Origin: Pseudomonadota bacterium
Lineage (GTDB): Bacteria > Myxococcota_A > Bradymonadia > UBA4248
DNA length: 6,036 bases
Assembly (NCBI GenBank): GCA_009786045.1
Contig: WQTY01000123.1
Span: 1 to 6,036, forward strand
Direction of reading: 5' to 3'
Shown here: one piece after another, positions 1 to 4,615 of the stretch
How the letters are laid out: each line of letters opens with the position of its first letter
Numbering within the stretch: position 1 is the first letter of the stretch
Notes under the pieces: generated by a model
What the model saw: the letters and a program-made list of their open reading frames with translations, nothing else
Told to the model about the DNA's origin: nothing
The model's database searches: none
Translations under genes and position numbers: made by a program

Positions 1-101
1 CGCGGCTACCCCCTGTGCGGGGCCTCAATCGCCGGCCCCGCAACGCCCCGCTACCAAGCGATGCATTCCTACGGAATGCGGGCGATGAAACAGAAAATGC
101 G
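1..101. repeat. Palindromic cluster downstream of prmC (two hairpins)
   Basis: This is non-coding sequence after the prmC stop codon (prmC reads leftwards). It holds two perfect inverted repeats. The first has 9-base arms at 16-24 and 34-42 (TGCGGGGCC / GGCCCCGCA) with a 9-base loop. The second has 7-base arms at 63-69 and 73-79 (GCATTCC / GGAATGC) with a TAC loop. The 12-mer CAAGCGATGCAT at 55-66 recurs exactly at 2744-2755, inside the repeat downstream of the PLD gene. Neither hairpin is followed on the minus strand by a T-run, so this is not a classical Rho-independent terminator, although it could stabilise the prmC mRNA 3' end. The left part of the cluster may continue beyond the window. 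Confidence 0.6.
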
Positions 102-1115
102 CTATGCTTTGATGCCGGTGATGACGCGTGGCAGTCGGGCGTAATCTCGCAGGGTTTGGATGTGTGTGAATCCTGTTTGTTCGAAGAGGCGTTCGATGGC
201 GTGGTTTTGAGTGGCGCCGATTTCGACCATGAGGGCGCCGCCCTGGGAGAGGCGCTCGAAAGCTTGTGGCAGTAAGCGGCGGTAGATGGCCAGTCCTTCG
301 TCTTGTGCAACGAGGGCCAGGCGCGGCTCGTGGCGCAGATCAGGGGCCAGGTTTTCGTATTCGGATTCGGAAACGTAAGGTGGGTTAGAGACGACGAGGT
401 CGATTGGGGTGTCTTCGTGATTGAGGAGATCTGCATGGACGAAGCGAATGCTGTCTAGCCCGAGGGTTCGGGCATTTTCTTTGGCGATTTCGAGGGCGGG
501 CGCAGAGATGTCGACGGCCGTGATTTGGGCCTGGTGCTGGAGTTCTTTGGCAAGTGCCAGGGCGATGGCACCGGAGCCAGTGCCCACATCGACGATGCGG
601 ATGGTCTGGGTTGGGTGTGCGGATAGGTTCAGGGAGGAGGCTTGCTCGTTTTCAGGCGGCATGAGGGCGTCGTAGTAGGCTTTTCGGTGATCGATGGGTT
701 CGTAGGTGAGAGTGGGTGAGGGACGAGTCTGAAAGACCGTGGACTTGTCAGCATTTATCCAGCGTTTGGCAAAGGCCAGTGCGGCTTCGACGAGGCATTC
801 CGTGTCTGCGCGTGGAATGAGCACGTCGGGCGTGACTCGGAGGCTAAAGGACCAGAAGTCTTTTTTTCCAAGAAGATAGGCCATGGGCTGGCGTTCGCGG
901 GTTCGGCGCAGGATGAGGGATTTAATTTCTGCCAGCTCGTTGGCTTGCAGCGGGCGCTGACCGTCAATGATGAGGTCGGTGCGGCTCAGGCCAAGGATGT
1001 GTCCGAGAATGAGATCTGCTTCGAGTTTTGGGGCTTCGATGCCGTGTTTGGCAAAGAAGTCGACGATCCAGGTGAGTGTGGTTTGAATCGTCCAGGTTTG
1101 GGGCTGTTGTGACAT
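102..1115 (-). CDS. prmC: Release factor glutamine methyltransferase PrmC (HemK family)
   Basis: PrmC is a cytoplasmic SAM-dependent enzyme that N5-methylates the glutamine of the GGQ motif in release factors RF1 and RF2, raising termination efficiency. The 337-residue product shows the family order. An N-terminal helical domain occupies about 8-80, with the typical EADLILGHILGLSR segment and the RQPMAYLLGKKDFW motif at about 75-88. Next come LIPRADTECLVE at 99-110, SAM motif I DVGTGSG at 176-182, and the catalytic NPPY at 244-247. The usual C-terminal region follows, including HEPRLALVA. The spacing from LVE to motif I is about 65 residues, compared with roughly 15-20 in E. coli PrmC, so there is a lineage-specific insertion at about 118-171. 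The ATG at 1113-1115 has no strong Shine-Dalgarno, but it fits the family N-terminus. The gene lies 158 bases after miaB, with a repeat element between them. Confidence 0.95.
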   Translation of the reverse strand: MSQQPQTWTIQTTLTWIVDFFAKHGIEAPKLEADLILGHILGLSRTDLIIDGQRPLQANELAEIKSLILRRTRERQPMAYLLGKKDFWSFSLRVTPDVLIPRADTECLVEAALAFAKRWINADKSTVFQTRPSPTLTYEPIDHRKAYYDALMPPENEQASSLNLSAHPTQTIRIVDVGTGSGAIALALAKELQHQAQITAVDISAPALEIAKENARTLGLDSIRFVHADLLNHEDTPIDLVVSNPPYVSESEYENLAPDLRHEPRLALVAQDEGLAIYRRLLPQAFERLSQGGALMVEIGATQNHAIERLFEQTGFTHIQTLRDYARLPRVITGIKA

Positions 1116-1162
1116 ATAGCGTTTTAATGAAGTGAGATGCGCAAAGAGGCAGAGTTTTCATG

Positions 1163-1175
1163 CTCGCGAAGCGAG
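1163..1175. repeat. Small perfect hairpin upstream of prmC
   Basis: CTCGC-GAA-GCGAG is a 5-base perfect stem with a 3-base loop in the prmC leader region, about 48 bases upstream of the start codon on the minus strand. It has no T-run and no obvious link to the ribosome binding site. It could be a small dispersed repeat or chance. Confidence 0.3.
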
Positions 1176-1207
1176 GAATATCGCCAATAGAGAATCGTTT
1201 TGCCCTT

Positions 1208-1280
1208 ACCCACAAGCAATGCGCAGCATTGCAGGGGGTGTGGGGGAACGGGTTCCCCCACGAATAAAATGCTCTAATTG
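1208..1280. repeat. Stop-codon-anchored double-hairpin repeat, copy 1 (miaB 3' end)
   Basis: This is the first copy of an element also found at 2739-2820. On the plus strand it starts ACCCACAAGC. Hairpin A follows, with arms 1216-1222 and 1226-1232 (GCAATGC / GCATTGC, loop GCA), flanked by ACCC (1208-1211) and GGGT (1236-1239), which can extend the stem across internal loops. Hairpin B has perfect 10-base arms at 1240-1249 and 1252-1261 (GTGGGGGAAC / GTTCCCCCAC). A short A-rich spacer and AAAATGCTCTAATTG complete the copy. The CTA at 1274-1276 is the miaB stop codon on the minus strand, so the similarity with the other copy extends into the last miaB codon. No T-run follows the hairpins in the miaB direction, so simple intrinsic termination is not supported. 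Confidence 0.8.
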
Positions 1281-2656
1281 GGAGGATTTTCGGTGGGTCC
1301 GAGGCTGATGCCGACGTCGATGGGATTTTCGACTTGAGGGGCATTGCCTTTTTTGAGGATTCGAATGAGTTTTCCCTTGAGTGTCTGGCTGGTGGCACGT
1401 TCGATTTCTATCTCGACCCAATCGCCTGGCTGGGCATCACCCCCGGTGAATAGGGTGGTTTTGAAGTCAGGCGTGTTGCCGACGGCTTGTTCCGGGTGAC
1501 GCCGCGAGAACCCTTCGACGATGACAGGCAGGCGTTTGCCGACGCATTGGGCGTAGACCTCTTTGGAGATGGTCTGTTGTATGGCGATGATCTCGGCGAG
1601 TCGTTTTTGCTTGATGTCGTTTGGGACATCGTCCGGCAGTGTGCGGGCGGCGATGGAGAGGGAGCGCTGCGAGTAGGCGAAGAGGAAGGCAAAGGCAAAG
1701 CGATGATCGAGGAGCGCCTGTTTGGTGCATTGATAGTCGTCTTCAGTTTCTCCGCAAAAACCAACGATGATATCTGTCGAGATGGCGATTTGGGGGCAGG
1801 CAGTGCGCAGCTTTTGGACGATGGTGCAATAGTCCTCGTAAGTATAGTTTCGGCGCATGGCACGAAGCTGGGCATCGCTGGCGGACTGGAGGGGCAGGTG
1901 TACGAACTTGGCGACTTTGGGTTCGCTGGCGATGACCTCAATGAGCTCGTCGCTGAAGCCCAGCGGATGCGGTGACGTAAAGCGGATCTGTTCGATGCCG
2001 TCTATTGCTGCAATGCGTCTGAGAAGCTCGGGAAAGTCGACCTCTTTGTCAACGTAGGAATTGACGGTTTGTCCGAGGAGTGTCACGACGCTGCAGCCCT
2101 GTTGCGCGAGCTCGCGGACTTCGGCCAGGATGTTTTCGGCTGGGATGTTGCGTTCAACGCCTCGAACGTAGGGGACGATGCAGTAGGCGCAGACGTAGTT
2201 GCAGCCGCGCTGAATGGTGACCCAGGCGGTGACGCCTCTGGGGCGGTGCGGCGTGCAACCGGCATAGAGTTCGGTGCGATCGAAGGCTGTCTGGATTTCT
2301 GCGTTTTTGCCGATGCTGCGTAAAATAGCCGGGAGTCGGCGATAATTGTCCGGCCCGACGACGAAATCGACGTATGGGATTTTCTTGACGATGTCGTGTC
2401 CGAGGTGTTTTGCCATGCAGCCGACGACGCCGATGAGGAGGTTGGGGTTTTGCTTTTTGAGCGGGACGAAGTTGGTGAGTCGCCCCATGATTCGTGCTTC
2501 TGCCTTCTCTCGTACAGCGCAGGTATTGAGAATGAGGATGTCTGCTTCTTCGAGGGTGTGGGCGGTTTCAAAGCCATCGGTACGCAAGATACCCTGGATG
2601 AGCTCGGAGTCGGCGGTGTTCATCTGGCAGCCGTAGGTTTCGATCAGTACCTTCAT
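1274..2656 (-). CDS. miaB: tRNA-2-methylthio-N6-dimethylallyladenosine synthase MiaB
   Basis: MiaB is a cytoplasmic radical-SAM methylthiotransferase that adds a 2-methylthio group to i6A37 of tRNAs reading UNN codons. The 460-residue product has the N-terminal UPF0004/MTTase domain with cysteines C10 (ETYGCQMN), C46 (NTCAVREKAE) and C80 (GVVGCMAK) for one Fe-S cluster. The radical-SAM cluster motif is C152-x3-C156-x2-C159 (RGCNYVCAYCIVPYVRG), and a TRAM-type domain spans about 372-435. NTCAVREKAE and CIVPYVRG identify MiaB rather than RimO or MtaB. A roughly 25-residue tail follows the TRAM domain. The ATG at 2654-2656 was chosen because MKVLIETYGCQMN is the family N-terminus and AAGG lies 6 bases upstream. 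The in-frame ATG at 2702-2704 would add 16 unconserved residues and lacks a ribosome binding site. The stop codon lies inside a repeat element. Confidence 0.96.
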   Translation of the reverse strand: MKVLIETYGCQMNTADSELIQGILRTDGFETAHTLEEADILILNTCAVREKAEARIMGRLTNFVPLKKQNPNLLIGVVGCMAKHLGHDIVKKIPYVDFVVGPDNYRRLPAILRSIGKNAEIQTAFDRTELYAGCTPHRPRGVTAWVTIQRGCNYVCAYCIVPYVRGVERNIPAENILAEVRELAQQGCSVVTLLGQTVNSYVDKEVDFPELLRRIAAIDGIEQIRFTSPHPLGFSDELIEVIASEPKVAKFVHLPLQSASDAQLRAMRRNYTYEDYCTIVQKLRTACPQIAISTDIIVGFCGETEDDYQCTKQALLDHRFAFAFLFAYSQRSLSIAARTLPDDVPNDIKQKRLAEIIAIQQTISKEVYAQCVGKRLPVIVEGFSRRHPEQAVGNTPDFKTTLFTGGDAQPGDWVEIEIERATSQTLKGKLIRILKKGNAPQVENPIDVGISLGPTENPPN

Positions 2657-2662
2657 GGATGG

Positions 2663-2666
2663 CCTT
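2663..2666 (-). promoter_or_regulatory. Shine-Dalgarno supporting the internal miaB start
   Basis: AAGG on the minus strand ends 6 bases before the ATG at 2654-2656. The alternative upstream ATG at 2702-2704 has no purine-rich motif at a suitable distance, so this site favours the shorter MiaB. Confidence 0.5.
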
Positions 2667-2738
2667 ATGTGCGATAGGAAGTTGGGGCTGAGGGAGGGCG
2701 GCATTTTGCACTATGGCGTTTTCAGGTTAAGTGACTAC

Positions 2739-2820
2739 ACCCACAAGCGATGCATAGCATCGCAGAGGGTGTGAGGGAACTCGTTCCTCCACGAAAAGAA
2801 AACTAAAAATGTTCTAATTG
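2739..2820. repeat. Stop-codon-anchored double-hairpin repeat, copy 2 (PLD gene 3' end)
   Basis: This is the second copy of the element at 1208-1280, in the same orientation and same position relative to its upstream gene. Hairpin A has arms 2747-2753 and 2757-2763 (GCGATGC / GCATCGC, loop ATA). It is flanked by ACACCC (2737-2742) and GGGTGT (2767-2772), which form a perfect 6-base outer stem. Relative to copy 1, the third pair of hairpin A changes from A-T to G-C on both sides, which is a compensatory change. Hairpin B arms are 2771-2780 and 2783-2792, with one A/C mismatch and one G/T wobble. The A-rich spacer is about 9 bases longer than in copy 1. The copy ends AAAATGTTCTAATTG, where CTA at 2814-2816 is the stop codon of the PLD gene. 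Confidence 0.8.
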
Positions 2821-4100
2821 CGCTTTTTGACGGGGTAGGTTGCGTCTGGATCGACGGTATGGGCATACTCGCTTGACCAGTAATGATCGAAGCTTTGCCT
2901 GAGGTCACGGTTAAAGCGTTCTCCTCTGACGACGATGCCAACGTTTCGGGACGTATAGAAGTAATCGCCGGACCAGTTGCTGGTGCCTATCCAGGCAGCA
3001 TTGTTGTCGATGACCATGAATTTGGAATGAATGACGCGTGAAAAGGGGACAAATCCAGAGGAATGCTCTGGGATGGTGACCATTTTTGCTTCGATGCTAT
3101 CAATGCGCGCCAGCCGCTGCAGATCGCCAATGTGCTTAGGTCGCGTGGACCAGTCTGAAAAGAGGAGGCGCACCCTGACGCCGCGTCCGGCGGCACGAAT
3201 GAGTGCTTCATCAAGATCAAAGAATGTTGTTTTGTCGTAGTTTTCGGTCGCATAGGTCATAAGCTGGAGGTCTACGGATTGTGTGGCATTGTCGATGAGC
3301 GACAGAATCATAGGCAAGTCCCAGAGTACGTCTTCGCAGGGGATGAGTCCTTTGGGGCTCAGCGCTGCGATGACTTCGATGGTCTCGCCGTGGTAGGCAG
3401 CGGCCACAGGTGCGGGGCAGTTTGTTTGGTTGATCTGTGGAATTTTGGTGGGATCTGCGGCCAGTTGCCAGTCGATTTCGAAAGTTTCGATCAGAGGGGT
3501 GACCAACTCGGGCACGGTCATGCGCACGCCCATTTCGGCGATTTCTTCCAGTGAGCGCCAATCAAAATTTTGCGAGCCAAGGTAAGCCGTTTTGCCATCG
3601 ACGATGAAGTATTTGGCGTGCTGGACACCGCCAATGACTTGCCTGTAGTCGATGAAGCGCAGCTCAAGGTTTGGGAATGTTGCCAGGAGGGCCGGAAGTT
3701 CGGCATTGTCGTCTCTGTTCATTGAGGTATCGACGATGAAGCGAATTTTGACGCCTCGCTGGCCGGCTTCTTTAATGGCGTTGACCACTTTTTCGTGTGT
3801 CGTATTGGGTGCGGTGATAGCGTAATAATGAGAAAAATCGATGGTCTGCTGGGCGCTGCGAATGGCATTGAGCCAAACCTCCTCCACGTCTGTGATGTGG
3901 GGGTTGTCGAGTGTTGTCTCGCTTGGCCAGGATTCAAACAACATTATGGGATCCGTGTACAAAGACGCGGACGCAGCTGCCACAGCCTGTGCTTGCGAGT
4001 TGGGGCCATCTGAAGACGAGCTGTCCTTGGGAGATGGATGAGAACCGGCACAGCCCATGACGAAGAAAGCTGCGAGAGAAAATATCATTTGACGATTCAT
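2814..4100 (-). CDS. PLD3/PLD4-like phospholipase D family lipoprotein
   Basis: This 428-residue protein has a lipoprotein signal peptide (MNRQMIFSLAAFFVMGC, lipobox cysteine C17) and a Ser-rich linker (about 20-45). Two phospholipase D repeats follow. The first HKD motif is H161-x-K163-x4-D168 with downstream GSQN (175-178). The second is H358-x-K360-x4-D365 with GTSN (372-375). Both catalytic motifs are complete. Segments such as YLGSQNFDWRSL (173-184) and IGTSNWSGDYF (371-381) match, from memory, animal PLD3/PLD4 and poxvirus K4-type proteins better than bacterial cardiolipin synthases. Animal PLD3/4 are reported as 5' exonucleases and as lysosomal lipid enzymes, so the substrate here (phospholipid or nucleic acid) is open. 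Ala at +2 after the lipid cysteine suggests outer-membrane targeting. GAGG (4108-4111 complement) lies 6 bases before the ATG. The stop codon sits in repeat copy 2. Confidence 0.9.
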   Translation of the reverse strand: MNRQMIFSLAAFFVMGCAGSHPSPKDSSSSDGPNSQAQAVAAASASLYTDPIMLFESWPSETTLDNPHITDVEEVWLNAIRSAQQTIDFSHYYAITAPNTTHEKVVNAIKEAGQRGVKIRFIVDTSMNRDDNAELPALLATFPNLELRFIDYRQVIGGVQHAKYFIVDGKTAYLGSQNFDWRSLEEIAEMGVRMTVPELVTPLIETFEIDWQLAADPTKIPQINQTNCPAPVAAAYHGETIEVIAALSPKGLIPCEDVLWDLPMILSLIDNATQSVDLQLMTYATENYDKTTFFDLDEALIRAAGRGVRVRLLFSDWSTRPKHIGDLQRLARIDSIEAKMVTIPEHSSGFVPFSRVIHSKFMVIDNNAAWIGTSNWSGDYFYTSRNVGIVVRGERFNRDLRQSFDHYWSSEYAHTVDPDATYPVKKRN

Positions 4101-4220
4101 AACAACGCCTCATAAGTGATGCAAAACTGCGGGGTCGAACAGAATCCGTTCTCGATGCAAGTCGAGCGCTTCCTTCTATCGTATGGCGTAGTTTTGGTGT
4201 AGAAAAAACCGTCTTTCGTG

Positions 4221-4239
4221 CCGCACGGGACTTGTGCGG
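4221..4239. repeat. Inverted repeat in the TfoX-N leader
   Basis: CCGCAC (4221-4226) and GTGCGG (4234-4239) form a perfect 6-base stem around a 7-base loop, about 30 bases upstream of the TfoX-N start codon. It could be a leader hairpin or an operator for a dimeric regulator. No T-run follows, so it is not an intrinsic terminator. Confidence 0.35.
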
Positions 4240-4260
4240 TGAGGGTGCGGTGCCAGTCAG

Positions 4261-4266
4261 GGAGAG
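4261..4266 (+). promoter_or_regulatory. Shine-Dalgarno of the TfoX-N gene
   Basis: GGAGAG begins 9 bases before the ATG at 4270-4272; its GGAG core leaves a 5-base spacing. It is the strongest ribosome binding site in the window and fixes the start of the small downstream gene. Confidence 0.7.
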
Positions 4267-4269
4267 ATA

Positions 4270-4608
4270 ATGCCTTCAACTCAGGAATTTGCAGACTATG
4301 TGGTCGCGCAAATGTCGCGTGCTGGCGGTATACGCCGGCGCATGATGTTTGGTGAGTATGCGGTTTATCGCCAGGATAAGGTGATTGGCCTTATCATAGA
4401 TAACCAGCTATACGTCAAGCTGACCCCAGAGGGGCAGGCGCTGGTACCAGATGCGGCGCTGTTGCCGCCCTATCAGGGTGCTAAGCCACAAATGCGCATA
4501 GATGACATTGAGGATGAGGCAGTGATGATTGAGCTTGCACGGGTCACTTACGAGAGTTTGCCTGATCCGAAACCAAAAACAAAGCGCACAAAAGTGGCGA
4601 AACCGTGA
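4270..4608 (+). CDS. TfoX N-terminal domain family protein
   Basis: The 112-residue protein is a stand-alone TfoX-N domain (about residues 8-95). It shows the family hallmarks RRMMFGEYAVYRQDKVIGLI (22-41), DNQLYVKLT (44-52) and the PPY-GAKP block (about 66-73). In competence regulators such as TfoX/Sxy this domain is joined to a C-terminal helical domain; that domain is absent here, as in many small single-domain members with no assigned biochemical role. The last dozen residues form a Lys-rich tail (PKTKRTKVAKP), which could contact nucleic acid. No signal peptide is visible, so it is presumably cytoplasmic. The stop codon is 7 bases before the next gene, which suggests co-transcription with the lipoprotein. 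The family call is firm, but a role in competence is not supported by sequence alone. Confidence 0.88.
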   Translation: MPSTQEFADYVVAQMSRAGGIRRRMMFGEYAVYRQDKVIGLIIDNQLYVKLTPEGQALVPDAALLPPYQGAKPQMRIDDIEDEAVMIELARVTYESLPDPKPKTKRTKVAKP

Positions 4609-4615
4609 GTCAGTG

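Larger units (their letters stand above)
4101..4269. promoter_or_regulatory. Divergent intergenic region between PLD and TfoX-N genes
   Basis: The genes on both sides read outward, so promoters for both must lie here. I could not assign a convincing -35/-10 pair on either strand. Visible elements are the PLD Shine-Dalgarno GAGG on the minus strand (4108-4111), a weak 5-base inverted repeat CTCGA/TCGAG at about 4152-4167, a 6-base inverted repeat at 4221-4239, and the TfoX-N Shine-Dalgarno at 4261-4266. Confidence 0.55.

Noticed and set aside
1240..1261. Hairpin B of the repeat as a Rho-independent terminator for miaB
   Set aside because: The stem is strong, but no T-run follows it in the direction of miaB transcription; C-rich sequence and a second hairpin follow instead.
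964..1398. Minus-strand open frame across the prmC/miaB gap containing a PHTPCNAAHCLWV peptide, also seen as PHTLCDAMHRLWV in an open frame at 2735-2941
   Set aside because: The similar peptides are a translation of the two copies of the palindromic repeat in the same frame. The frames overlap conserved genes (prmC and miaB; the PLD gene), have no start context, and do not look like a protein family.
1487..1975. 162-codon open frame on the plus strand, antisense to miaB
   Set aside because: It is a shadow of the strongly conserved MiaB coding frame. It has no ribosome binding site and no recognisable domain.
2702..2704. Upstream in-frame ATG as an alternative miaB start
   Set aside because: It has no Shine-Dalgarno, and the 16 extra residues do not match the MiaB family. 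The ATG at 2654-2656 has AAGG at a good distance and gives the canonical N-terminus.
1208..2820. The repeated hairpins as a CRISPR array
   Set aside because: There are only two copies, about 1.5 kb apart, separated by a conserved gene, with no spacers and no cas genes.
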